In this document: piece after piece, positions 34,608-48,500 of the stretch
Numbering within the stretch: position 1 is the first letter of the stretch
Layout: each line of letters starts with the position of its first letter
Assembly: GCA_029948255.1 (NCBI GenBank)
Contig: JALIZF010001668.1
Location: forward strand, 496,001 to 560,000
Source of the DNA: Telmatactis stephensoni
Taxonomy: Eukaryota > Cnidaria > Anthozoa > Actiniaria > Isophelliidae
Length of the DNA: 64,000 nt
Reading direction: 5' to 3'
Position numbers and translations under genes: made by a program
Notes under the pieces: generated by a model
Told to the model about the DNA's origin: nothing
Seen by the model: the letters and a program-made list of their open reading frames with translations, nothing else
The model's database searches: none

Positions 34608-37600
34608 TGGTGTCTAATGGTGAATTACCACAGGGATCCCAATATATGGTGCAATTGATAAGTGAACAACTACTATATTAGGATATTACCTTAGATTAAT
34701 ATGTTGATCACTTTGGAAAAAATTGTGTTTTAAATTTTTAAAAGGGGGGTATATCCAATGGTACCAATAGTACCATTGGTACCAATGGTAACTGTATAAG
34801 AGATATCTTTTACTGAGGTGAATAACTTTTTAAAGTGGGTTTCCTGTGTAATGAATACTACATAAACTAACAACCCAAGGGAGTCAACTATGTTGACCAT
34901 TGGTACCAATGGTACGAATGGTAAAGAGCATTTACAATTGGAACGAATGGTGTTGAATGGTGAAATGGGTTTCCTGTGTAATGGATATTACATAAGCTAA
35001 CAGCCCAAGGGAGTCAGACCACATTCACCATTGGTACGAATGGTACGAATGGTAAAGGGCAATTACAATTGGAACGAATGGTGTTGAATGGTGAAATGGG
35101 TTTCCTGTGTAATGGATTTTACATAAGCTAACAGCCCAAGGGAGTCAGACCACGTTCACCATTGGTACGAATGGTACGAATGGTAAAGGGCAATTACAAT
35201 TGGAACGAATGGTGTTGAATGGTGAAATGGGTTTCCTGTGTAATGGATATTACATAAGCTAACAGCCCAAGGGAGTCAAACCATGTTCACCATTGGTACG
35301 AATGGTACGAATGGTAAAGGGCAATTACAATTGGAACGAATGGTGTCTAATGGTGAATTACCACAGGGATCCCAATATATGGTGCAATTGATAAGTGAAC
35401 AACTACTATATTAGGATATTACCTTAGATTAATATGTTGATCACTTTGGAAAAAATTGTGTTTTAAATTTTTAAAAGGGGGGTATATCCAATGGTACCAA
35501 TAGTACCATTGGTACCAATGGTAACTGTATAAGAGATATCTTTTACTGAGGTGAATAACTTCTTAAAGTGGGTTTCCTGTGTAATGAATACTACATAAAC
35601 TAACAACCCAAGGGAGTCAGACCACATTCACCATTGGTACGAATGGTACGAATGGTAAAGGGCAATTACAATTGGAACGAATGGTGTTGAATGGTGAAAT
35701 GGGTTTCCTGTGTAATGGATATTACATAAGCTAACAGCCCAAGGGAGTCAGACCACGTTCACCATTGGTACGAATGGTACGAATGGTAAAGGGCAATTAC
35801 AATTGGAACGAATGGTGTTGAATGGTGAAATGGGTTTCCTGTGTAATGGATATTACATAAGCTAACAGCCCAAGGGAGTCAAACCATGTTCACCATTGGT
35901 ACGAATGGTACGAATGGTAAAGGGCAATTACAATTGGAACGAATGGTGTCTAATGGTGAATTACCACAGGGATCCCAATATATGGTGCAATTGATAAGTG
36001 AACAACTACTATATTAGGATATTACCTTAGATTAATATGTTGATCACTTTGGAAAAAATTGTGTTTTAAATTTTTAAAAGGGGGGTATATCCAATGGTAC
36101 CAATAGTACCATTGGTACCAATGGTAACTGTATAAGAGATATCTTTTACTGAGGTGAATAACTTCTTAAAGTGGGTTTCCTGTGTAATGAATACTACATA
36201 AACTAACAACCCAAGGGAGTCAACTATGTTGACCATTGGTACCAATGGTACGAATGGTAAAGGGCAATTACAATTGGAACGAATGGTGTTGAATGGTGAA
36301 ATGGGTTTCCTGTGTAATGGATATTACATAAGCTAACAGCCCAAGGGAGTCAGACCACATTCACCATTGGTACGAATGGTACGAATGGTAAAGGGCAATT
36401 ACAATTGGAACGAATGGTGTTGAATGGTGAAATGGGTTTCCTGTGTAATGGATATTACATAAGGTAACAGCCCAAGGGAGTCAGACCACATTCACCATTG
36501 GTACGAATGGTACGAATGGTAAAGGGCAATTACAATTGGAACGAATGGTGTTGAATGGTGAAATGGGTTTCCTGTGTAATGGATATTACATAAGCTAACA
36601 GCCCAAGGGAGTCAAACCATGTTCACCATTGGTACGAATGGTACGAATGGTAAAGGGCAATTACAATTGGAACGAATGGTGTTGAATGGTGAAATGGGTT
36701 TCCTGTGTAATGGATATTACATAAGCTAACAGCCCAAGGGAGTCAAACCATGTTCACCATTGGTACGAATGGTACGAATGGTAAAGGGCAATTACAATTG
36801 GAACGAATGGTGTTGAATGGTGAAATGGGTTTCCTGTGTAATGGATATTACATAAGCTAACAGCCCAAGGGAGTCAGACCATGTTCACCATTGGTACGAA
36901 TGGTACGAATGGTAAAGGGCAATTACAATTGGAACGAATGGTGTTGAATGGTGAAATGGGTTTCCTGTGTAATGGATATTACATAAGATAACAGCCCAAG
37001 GGAGTCAAACCATGTTCACCATTGGTACGAATGGTATGAATGGTAAAGGGCAATTACAATTGGAACGAATGGTGTTGAATGGTTAAATGGGTTTCCTGTG
37101 TAATGGATATTACATAAGCTAACAGCCCAAGGGAGTCAGACCACATTCACCATTGGTACGAATGGTACGAATGGTAAAGGGCAATTACAATTGGAACGAA
37201 TGGTGTTGAATGGTGAAATGGGTTTCCTGTGTAATGGATATTACATAAGCTAACAGCCCAAGGGAGTCAGACCACGTTCACCATTGGTACGAATGGTACG
37301 AATGGTAAAGGGCAATTACAATTGGAACGAATGGTGTTGAATGGTGAAATGGGTTTCCTGTGTAATGGATATTACATAAGCTAACAGCCCAAGGGAGTCA
37401 AACCATGTTCACCATTGGTACGAATGGTACGAATGGTAAAGGGCAATTACAATTGGAACGAATGGTGTTGAATGGTGAAATGGGTTTCCTGTGTAATGGA
37501 TATTACATAAGCTAACAGCCCAAGGGAGTCAAACCATGTTCACCATTGGTACGAATGGTACGAATGGTAAAGGGCAATTACAATTGGAACGAATGGTGTT

Positions 37601-38690
37601 GAATGGTGAAATGGGTTTCCTGTGTAATGGATATTACATAAGCTAACAGCCCAAGGGAGTCAAACCATGTTCACCATTGGTACGAATGGTACGAATGGTA
37701 AAGGGCAATTACAATTGGAACGAATGGTGTTGAATGGTGAAATGGGTTTCCTGTGTAATGGATATTACATAAGCTAACAGCCCAAGGGAGTCAAACCATG
37801 TTCACCATTGGTACGAATGGTACGAATGGTAAAGGGCAATTACAATTGGAACGAATGGTGTTGAATGGTGAAATGGGTTTCCTGTGTAATGGATATTACA
37901 TAAGCTAACAGCCCAAGGGAGTCAGACCATGTTCACCATTGGTACGAATGGTACGAATGGTAAAGGGCAATTACAATTGGAACGAATGGTGTTGAATGGT
38001 GAAATGGGTTTCCTGTGTAATGGATATTACATAAGCTAACAGCCCAAGGGGGTCAAACCATGTTCACCATTGGTACGAATGGTGTTGAATGGTAAAATGG
38101 GTTTCCTGTGTAATGGATATTACATAAGCTAACAGCCCAAGGGGATCAAACCATGTTCACCATTGGTACGAATGGTGTTGAATGGTGAAATGGGTTTCCT
38201 GTGTAATTGATATTACATAAGCTAACAGCCCAAGGGAGTCAGACCACATTCACCATTGGTACGAATGGTACGAATGGTAAAGGGCAATTACAATTGGAAC
38301 GAATGGTGTTGAATGGTGAAATGGGTTTCCTGTGTAATGGATATTACATAAGCTAACAGCCCAAGGGAGTCAAACCATGTTCACCATTGGTACGAATGGT
38401 ACGAATGGTAAAGGGCAATTACAATTGGAACGAATGGTGTTGAATGGTGAAACGGGTTTCCTGTGTAATGGATATTACATAAGCTAACAGCCCAAGGGAG
38501 TCAAACTATGTTCACCATTGGTACGAATGGTACGAATGGTAAAGGGCAATTACAATTGGAACGAATGGTGTTGAATGGTGAAATGGGTTTCCTGTGTAAT
38601 GGATATTACATTATGCTAACAGCCCAAGGGAACCAAACCATGTTGACCATTGGTACGAAAGGTAAAATAGCATTTTACAAATTGAATGAA
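34590..38690. repeat. 131-bp satellite array with early higher-order structure
   Basis: About 27 tandem units. Each holds GAATGGTGAAATGGGTTTCC, TGTGTAATGGATATTACATA, GCTAACAGCCCAAGGGAGTC, a palindrome-derived ACCATTGGTACGAATGGT, and GGCAATTACAATTGGAACGA. The phase repeats every 131 bp (for example 34965, 35096, 35227). In the first 1.6 kb a different segment starting TGAATTACCACAGGGATCCC recurs at 34621, 35354 and 35957, giving periods of 733 and 603 bp that differ by one unit. Two shortened units lie at about 38041-38227. The 72-codon frame at 38508 is satellite translation. Confidence 0.95.
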
Positions 38691-39599
38691 TGTTGTCTAT
38701 TGGTGAAATGCTGGTTTCCCGTGTAACCGAAATTATATATTAGCTAGCAGTGTGCAAGGCAGACTGACATTGGATTTTAAATGTAAACTGTCATTGTTAC
38801 ATGAAATTGTATCCAGTTACCAGGTGTTATTTTTTGGTTGGGTTTTCACTAATTTTTTTTTTCCAATTGACTTACAACAAAGATTAAATGAAATTTATCA
38901 ATAGATTCATCTATAGTTATAAAAAAGTTTTTATTTATATAAATGAGGACTTACTACAAAGGTAGTAAGCCATTTTCCACTTGGGGAAAATTTTTGTTTT
39001 ACATGAATTAACAAAACAATGGAATTGATATAATAGTAATTTTAAAATATGAACAATGCCACATACAAAAGTATATAATTATAATATTATTCTAAATTTA
39101 ATTTTAAAGCTCTAAAGTGATAGAATGTTGAAAATTATCTTAACACTGCATGGTCTTGAGTCCAATTAAGGCGATTAATGGTAAACTTATTAAAATTGTT
39201 TTCGATATGAACAAAACAATGGAATAGATAATTACACTAATTTCAAAATATGTACATTACAATATATAAAACTCAATGTTAATTCTGTGTCTTTTCTTAA
39301 GAATTAATGATATTCAATCGAGGATAACACTGAGCAATGCAGAATATTAGAAACTGGAGTATTGGTATTAAAAGTAATTGATGGGTTCCCTTTGAAAATG
39401 ACCTAGTAAGTGACTTTTTAATGGATGTCCACAAATTGATTTTTTGGTATAGGAAAAGTTAATTCACATCATTTTAGACCAAGGAAAAAATCATTAGAAA
39501 AGTCGTATAGGTCATTTCTATAGGGAGACCTTCTATTTTATATTATGTTTTCTTGCCAGGCTACATTGCAATATATAAAACTGAAAATTAATTATCTGG
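38691..39599. other. AT-rich intergenic stretch
   Basis: No gene or repeat recognised. On the minus strand an AATAAA-type signal lies at about 38930-38936 (read as TTTATT), about 670 bp past the DUF3987 gene stop, and could serve as its polyadenylation signal. Confidence 0.45.
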
Positions 39600-42500
39600 T
39601 CAGGTAGCCCTGGGTCTCTTTGATGGTGAAGGACCAGGACTGTTTTTTTTGGCATGGTAATCCTGTTGGTGTTTTTGACTGAAAAAAATGTACATAATAC
39701 ATATTAAACATGTGAGATAGTAAATAGAAACAGGCATTTTAATAAAGGAGTTAGCAAAGGGAATGCAATCATGAAATTATGGTTTTGCAGATTGGTTGTA
39801 TTATTTTAAAGACAACAATTACGTTTTTTTTCGTTTATCAGTAATGATTTTATTTTTTACATAATAAATTTCTGTGGGATTAGTGTCAGTAGTCCTTATA
39901 ACCCTTACATAGATAGCCAAATGGAGATTTGGTTAAAAGCTTTAAAAAATGTTTACAGACCCCCTGAAAAGAAAATTATGCAATTGTTATACTAAATTTA
40001 TCAATTTGAGACCATGTTCTTTGTTATACTAAATAATATATTTTTTTTCATGGCAGAGTGCCAATCATTCTATATTTGGAAGGATAAATTGCAGAAATGG
40101 AAATGTACTTACAAAACATCCCCTGTTTCTTTGAAACAACTTCTGTATGTCTGCAAACTTAAACCCAAGGGTGTAAGTTTGGTCGCAAAATTCAGGATAT
40201 TTTCCTGGTTGTCCTCATTGGGTGGTCTTGCTTTCACAAAGTAGTTGACCTAGATATCAAAAAGGAATGTAGTTATAGGGTGCTGTTAAAATATCATAAA
40301 TGTTTATTATTTTGGTAATTTCAGGTAAATATGAAATTGTTATCAGATGAACTGTTTTTACAAAAGAAGACAATGACCTTTTCCCTTGATTTTGATGGAT
40401 TCAATCCATGTTTTATAGGGATGGGACTCAATGTCCTTCACCAAGACATGTTAACCTTTCTGTGCTAAAGATTACTGTATGTGCCTGCTCTTTCATCCGT
40501 AAAGTATTTACTTTAACCATAGTTCATTAACTATGACTTAATGAAGAATCAAGATAACAGCTAAAATATAAATGTTTAATGGTAGAGAATAAAATGTTCA
40601 TGAAGAAACCAACAAACTTTGTGGTCTATATGAAGTTGTTATAATTTTTGTGCAGCAAAATGTTGGTTCAACAAAGTGGAGCGTGTGGCAAGTTAATGTA
40701 TTTGTTTACATCATAGACTAGCACATAAATTTGAAAACTGTAGTGTTGAATTTGCGCTTTATAAAGAAATAAAAAATAAATAGACTTTAAAAACATTAAC
40801 TTTCATAGTTTCTTTAAAAAGTCCAATATTTGGAGCTTTCTGTGGATCTAACATAGAAATATTGAATCCCATTACACATTTATAGAAGAAATTCTTGCAT
40901 CTCTGATATATGAAACACTTATTGTGGACAAATAGATTAAGTCTGTTGAAATGCTTATAATTTATTTAACATATGTTTTGTGAGATTTAATATTTATTTT
41001 TTATTAAATTTACCTCATTTACAATACTTTCACAATTTTCTTTGCTGTTTTTTGGTTGTAATAACTTGTTGTATGATTCAATTTTCAATTATTTCTTACT
41101 GTTCATTGTGTGCTAAATAAATTGAAGTGGTTTTGCTTCTTCTTTTCCAAACAAAATTTGTTTGCATTAATGTATTTATACCTATTTTATCCGAGTGCAA
41201 GGGCCTTACGGGAAGTTATGGACCAAATTTTTTTCCACTGTTTTATGGCTTGAGCGCTTGGTGCAAGGGCCATAAAAAGGTGGAAAAAAAGGAGGTTCTA
41301 TAACATAAGTAATCAAGGTTAATAAGATATTTATTATTATTAATAGCATTTTAATTTTTTTTGCATTCCCAAAATCAATTTTTTTTCTAAATCAAGCACT
41401 CAGTTGGCTTTGGAAAACAAGAGTGTTTATTGGTTAAAAATTTTTTGTAAAATGATGCTGTGAGTTACAGTTAAGTATGCCTGGAGCACATGGTTTACAG
41501 TTTGTCAAAGTTTTGTTAAATTAAATGCATGAACATTCATCTCCTTTGGTTGTCATTCTAAAGTTAAAGTTTATCTTGCTTAATGTATATTCCTTAATGA
41601 AATATTTTATCAAAATCAGTTTCTGGAGTGAAAACATCTGTCAGGAGAAGACGAGTGTTAATTGGGAATCTTTGTCAGAATGCAACAAAAGCGAGACTAC
41701 GGAATACAGAACTTAACAAAGTGGAAATACAAAAATTGATGTCTTTGGTTTTTAGTTAACACTACTTTATTAGTCTTGTGCAGAAATACACTGAATATGT
41801 GTTTTGGAGCTTTTGGTGTATTGTATAGTCAAAGAAACAAACCGGCTTTGAAAGACTGAATCAGTTGAGCTAGACTGATTTTCATGGATTGACCAAGACG
41901 GAGCAAAAATAACATGGAGAAAATATTGGTTATATCTGTAAACAAATCTTAGCAGTAAAAGTGTTGAAGAACCTTTACTATAAATGAAGTTGTTGGACAT
42001 GTTTCCTTTAGTGATGATGGAAAAGATTTATATTTGTGAAAACTACAAAATGCGCCTTCTTCACTTGTTTGTGAAAAATGCAAAGGACAATTTATTTTAT
42101 CTCATGTCAGTGAAAGGTATATAAATTTGTCAACTATTCATTTGCCTTTATATCAGCACAAAAATCCTTAAATGTTTTCCCAGTTAAGTTGAATTTCTTG
42201 GGTTTCATGAATGTCCTTATTCATTGCCACGTTTGTAACCTCACTTATAACACAGCCATCAAAAAAATGTTTTGATCAATGAGATTTTGACTTTTTAAAC
42301 AGTTAGCCAAACATGCAAAAAAGCAATGAACAAACTTTTCATCTTTCTTTCAATTTTTGTGGTCCATATGGGAAATGTATGGCCTGTTAATTGACCAATG
42401 AGAGTGGCGTTATATGTTTGCTATATAATAAATTATTAATAATAGATTTTAGACTAATATAGAAGATATTTTCTTGAAAAAGTGAGAGTGGAATGTTTCA

Positions 42501-45500
42501 TCAAAAATAAGAACTACAACGAAAAATGATAATTTTCTTTCCATTTAAATTTAAAGCTATAAATCTTTGTTTATCGATTTAATTTTCTTGAATTTGTTTA
42601 TTGTTGATATTAATAACAGTTGTCACAAATATTAAAATTCATGTTTTAGTACAGCCAATATTTGTAGATAATTACATACCTTTAAAGAATTAGCAGGTGT
42701 AATTGTTTCAAAGTGTCCTACATTGTATGTCTTGAGATTATCCATGCAAGTTTGACTTAATGCTTTTCCACTTTCACCTGAGATTGCCTTTCTGAACAAT
42801 CCCTGTTTTATTAAAACTGGAAATGAGATGATCGATGATTCGGTTTGTAGAATCTGCCGTAGTAACGGTTTAAGTGGATCCACTGGATGATCTGTTGTTG
42901 GTTGCTGTTGAATCAGGATTCCTGAAGGAAATTAAAAAAAAACTGTAAGTTGTAGTAATGAGAGAGCACAAAGTGAATGATTTGTACATGTGTTGGCATG
43001 CAGCTATAGCAAAGGATTGAGAGGCTCATCACATCATGACTACCTAGTAAATCATTGTTAAGTTTGTATGTGAAGCAGCGACACAAATCGTGTTTTGGGC
43101 CCCCAATGAATTTGCAAGATATATAAAGGTATTTCTGATTGACTGTCACCTAGTTCAATTCTAACACTTTCAATGGTTAGTCAAAAATCTTGTCTAATTG
43201 TCACTTCTATCATTGATATATTTTTATCTTTGGATTTTGTAGAAGGCCATAATAATTTTGACTGCATGCAGCAAAGGTAAAAGTGGCGGTTTCCAGCATT
43301 TTCATCTTCTGTTTACCTCTTTAGTTCATTTGCCCAATGAATATGTAGTTGAAGACCATTAGTTGCAACTCTGTTGTATTTTGATTTAATTACATCTCTT
43401 TGCTTTATTTACAAGTAGTAATAATAGCTATGTGAAGGACAGACATGTCAAGTAAAAGAGCTGAGACTCTCCAGCATGCACCTGGCATTTTAATTAGACT
43501 TCCTTTTACAAGGTATTTTGAACACATATAACACAATTTATCAATGTCTTCATTTATAGTCATACATACACAAAAAATACAGAAAAAAAAATTAAGTCTT
43601 ATAAAACATCCACAAAGGATTTGAATTTTAAGAACCTCAAGAAGCATAACACATGTAAAATCATGGAAACAAGTTAACTTGCTTGTCATTTTAGAAGTTC
43701 TGAGTACAGAAATTCAAACCAGTTGGAAATTTTGTAATAAAGAGCCAATCACAGTGTGTATCCTAAATCTGGGTATGATGGTGGGGGTAATGGAACATGA
43801 TTTGTGTAACTGTTTCGCAGACAAACTTAATCACAAGTTTTGTAGGCTGCTTTCACACTATTTAATTAGTTTCTGTTAGTGCAATTTAGTTTTAAAATTA
43901 ATAGAATTTTTTTTACTATTAGTTCATTAGTATTAAAGATTGCATTGAAATGAAAATGGAGATGCTTACTTTGTTGTTGAATACTGGTGTCTACTATTGA
44001 TTTAGAAATTTGCAAAGCTTGATTGGACACCACATGTGGGATATCAACCCCTCTGAATATCAAGGGTTTAGGCTCTGGATTTGGATTACAATCCAATGTG
44101 GAGTCCAGGTCCATAATGTCGTCATCTTCAGATACGGGTTCCTGTTGTTGAGATGTGGGTACTTGTGAAGTCGATGGCTGCTGTTGTTGACGTTGTTGTT
44201 GTTCATTATATTCAATAAGAAACAACAATAGTTGAATTGGAACAGAGAGTCTTAAGACCTGACCTCTTCCTCTCGCATACAAACCTATAGTGACAGAAGA
44301 AATAATCAATCAAAAAGGTGTATGGAATAAAAATACATGAAATGAAAGAGAGATGACAATTAATGTAAATTTGCATTGGAAATGAAAATGTATATGTACT
44401 TCCTTGTGAAATTGTTAGGTTTGTCTGAATTAGTATATTTGAAATTGTGACAATTCATGTGTAAGTACCAAACTTAATACTAAGTATATAATTATTGAGA
44501 ATAACAATTAATAAAAACCTGTGATGTCTCTTTAAAATTTTCACTCATAGGACTATTTTATTAGTCAGGAAGTGGAAACATGGCCTAATTTCCTTAATTT
44601 TTTAATATGCTCTTTATAATTTTTAAGTGTACTGACAAATATTGCTGTTGAGCAATATTGGTGTTATACAAAAATAGTCTTCTTGACAGCCATTTTAGGC
44701 TTGTCACGTCATGCAAATCTTCCCCACAAACTGCTGTTGCATGACTTCAGCAAAATTCTGTTCCCTTTGCAGTAGATACATCAGCAAACGTGTTCCAAAA
44801 TTGAGCTGTGTATTTGTTGATACTATAATGAATGAGAGCTAAAATTTTACTATCAGAAATTTGGTTTCAAATGTTTCAATTCTAACAAGTACATATAGCA
44901 GATATGCAAAATTCTCTTGTTTGTACAACTTTGCAATGGACATGTGAGATTCAAATCAAATGATAATCTGGCTTTTGAAAAAGTTTTGTTAAAATAGCTC
45001 TTGTTTATAGTGACCCCAGGTTTAATTCAATTATACTCGTAAAACCAGTGCTTACGTACCCTACACAATTTAATGCTATATTTAGTATTTAGATCTTTAA
45101 ATTCTCTCGCAAGGATTGATAACAAAAAAAAAACACTTCTTCTTTTCTTCTCGTTCAAAATATTTATAATAGATAGTTTTGTGTTGCTCATTTAAACAAG
45201 AAATTTTAAAAATATTCTTTGCAAAAGCACAATAATTAGAATACCATGGTATAGTGACAGACTTTCTGAAACTGGAAGTTAGAAGCTGATTGGCTAATTA
45301 TAGGGAACAAAATGTTAATCTAGGGTCAGCATTGTTTGTGGGGAGGATTCGTGTGGTGTGACAAGACTATAAAAAGAGCTACCATGGAGACTATGCAGAA
45401 TAGAGTGCATTTGAGATTAGAATTATTGGACTTTGAAATTTTGAGTTCTAAATAGAAAATGTGGGCACACAACTTTATTATATTTTCAAATACTTTTATG

Positions 45501-48500
45501 TGGTAATGTTGAATTTTTTGATCACATACCTCCAATAAAGGAGTCATACTTGTGTTCCTCACACACTTTTTCCCAATCATCATGTACGGCATTATATTCA
45601 TGCTGGGCATCATTGCTAATAGAAAATTCTCTTCTTTTAACCTTTAGGATAAAAAGATACATGCATACACTTAATACATATTTTGAAAATGAACCATGCA
45701 CCAAGTACTTGTATTGGTATAAATATTATGTACACATAATTATATCCAATATGTAAAATTTGGAGAGATTAACAATATCATGATTTGTTGTAATGTTACA
45801 AAACTTTCCAAAAAGAATTAAAATGCAAAATGTTGAATATGTATTTGACTGATTTCGCATACATGCTCCACTTTTAAACTGACTATTTTGTACGCAAATT
45901 ATGAAAAGTATGAACACCTATCAGAGAGTATAAATGCAATAACATTTTACCTTCACATTCTTGACTTTACTGTTTTCAGATATTTTGTACGTAGAATTTC
46001 CCAATTCATACAAACAACATAGGAATTGTACTGAAAATAAACAGGAAATGTTACTAGAATACAAAAATATCAATTCACTGTAAATAAAAGCCATTCATGG
46101 AAAAGATGTGCAATAATACAAATGACTTCTATGTACTAATAAGAAAGTATAATCTTTCATATCACTCAAAACTAAGAAAGTTGAAAGTTATTATTTTCCA
46201 AAAGCATTTCAACAATTACCTTCCAGTTAACAAAATGAGGTACTGAAGGGTATATATATTTATTTAGTAGAAGATGGCATGTGAAATGCCAAAACATGTT
46301 TAGAATAAAAAGTTTGAACGTATATTTGAAGTGTATTGCAAGTTTGGTGCTACTACGCTCATTTGTATATATATATACCTCAACTTACAGTACTTCAAAA
46401 TACCCATAAGGTATAAATATTGATTCAGGTATAATAATCTTATGGTATACCTTGAATGTACCTTAACATGGAAAAATAAAGGAACATTTAAGGTACATCT
46501 TAGTGGAACATTGAATGTACTGTACTTTGAATGTGCCTTAACTTTGTATAAAAAACTAGAGGTACATTTGAGTTACAAATTTGCTGTACCTCAAAGGTAC
46601 CCAGTGTACCTTTAATGTATCTTGACTTTGCTTATAAATTTAGAGATGACTGTGCTTTTGAGGTACATTCTAACAATTGTTGAATAGATTTCTATCACAG
46701 TGCTATCTATCTTTCCCTGCTAGCTAGGTTTTAACTGGAAAAGGCTGTGTTGTGATTGGACAGTAAAGTGGCATGTATGTTTGTAAGAAAAGTCTTGCTG
46801 TCACGCAAGGTTCAACCGTCTTGAAACTTCAACATTTGTGGATGAAATCGACTAAAGACATACATTTTCAGTTTTATCGTAAATGCAAGATCAAAATTTG
46901 GAACCATTTACAATGTTTTGAAGGAAATCTGTGAAATGAGCAGAAGTGACCTGAGGTTAATTAGCTGTTGTTTATTCACGCATTCAGGGAACGTTTTTTT
47001 GCCTGAAATATGTAATGTTTCTTTTGAATTTCTTATAAATTGTCAGCCGTTTGACATCCTTTATAGTTTTTCCCTAGATTTATTGAATATCTGCGGAAAA
47101 TAAATGCTTTGGGAATAACTGAAATGTGTTGATTGTGCAAAAGTCTAAATATTCACGTGCGTTGCTAAGTTACCGTAGCGCATGCTCAACAAAGAAAACG
47201 GCTTAGATTGGCAGAGTCTCTCAATTTTCATTGCAGGACCGTAACAAGAGAGACTCTGCTAGCAGGGAAATCTATCTGTGTGTATTTCTATTGGCTTATT
47301 TAAAGTCACTGTGTTTGAGCTTTTATCTTTTTTTGAATTATAAGTTATAGCAGCTATAATTTAACAAATAGATTCCATTTTTCCGTGCGTCTGTAGACTA
47401 ATCGATGCACAGATGATGTCAAAATGTGGTGAGAACAAAAAAGTACACCACGAGACGAAGTCGAGTGGCGTGACTGTTGTTCTCACCATATTTTGACGTC
47501 TTCTGTGCATCGATTAGAGTACAGACGTATGGATAAATGGAATCTATCTGTTCTAAATAATATGTATCGAAATATCCAACCAATCAGAGCGCGCGTAAGA
47601 TGCGATGATGCCATCTATGTGTGTGTATTCTAATCACACATGGTTGTTGACCAATCAGAGCGTGCGTAATATGCCAATTATTATATAATTTCTTTTAGGC
47701 AACCAAATGTAGTGTTTAAGAATTAACTAATTATAGCTGAACTTGAAAATGAAATCACTATCGTGAAACAAAAGCTTTGACAGTGCAGTGTGTAAACGTG
47801 AAACAAAATGAATTACAAAAAAAATTCAGTAGAAACATGAAGTTCCCTATAACGTTGATGTAATAAAAACATTTTGTTTATGGCACCAAACATGTATCAT
47901 CAGACGATAATGGGTTATGGAAGAAATATATATGTTTGTTGGTGTATGTATCAAAATAAATTTAGATATACTTACCCAAAAGATCTCTGAAAGTCTTGAC
48001 TTTCTCCCTTTCTTCTTCTGTTAATTTTCTTTCCGCCATTGAACAGAAAATTGGTTTTGGAAAGAGCCACAGAATGCGTGATGTGAAGCCTTTGGCAGAG
48101 TTGTTCATATCCTTGATGATAGGCACAGCTGAATGCGGTTGAGTAAACCCCAACATGGTGAAACTTTGGCAATTCATATGGAAGTTGGCATTTCCAGTAA
48201 CTAAAAAATGATGGAAATATTGTGTTTTTAATATATAAAGAATAAATATCATAAGTGATTTAGTTTTCTTATGAAATTTAAGATGACTGGCTACCACAAG
48301 TTATAGTGCATGGCAAAATATTGTATGAAACCATTTGAATCTGCCATTTTGAATTATTTCTGATGATTTGCGAACTAAATGAGCCCCGAAGGGACGAGCT
48401 GAGCTATATGTTTGTTCAGCAGATATTTTAAAAATTCAAAATGGCAGATTTAAATACGAGGCAAACGATATTTGGCCATGGTCCCTTGGCTACCATAGAT

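Noticed and set aside
34590..38690. CRISPR-like array
   Set aside because: Units are 131 bp with no unique spacers, and the genome is animal. This is satellite DNA.
38508..38726. 72-codon frame as a small protein
   Set aside because: It is a satellite unit plus flank, and the same sequence repeats without an open frame in neighbouring units.
43866..44309. Stand-alone 147-residue Gln-rich protein
   Set aside because: Its central part is the 315-nt seventh exon of the DUF3987 gene with GT/AG borders; the ends are intron.
47962..48297. Stand-alone 111-residue protein
   Set aside because: It is the fourth exon of the DUF3987 gene plus upstream intron read-through.
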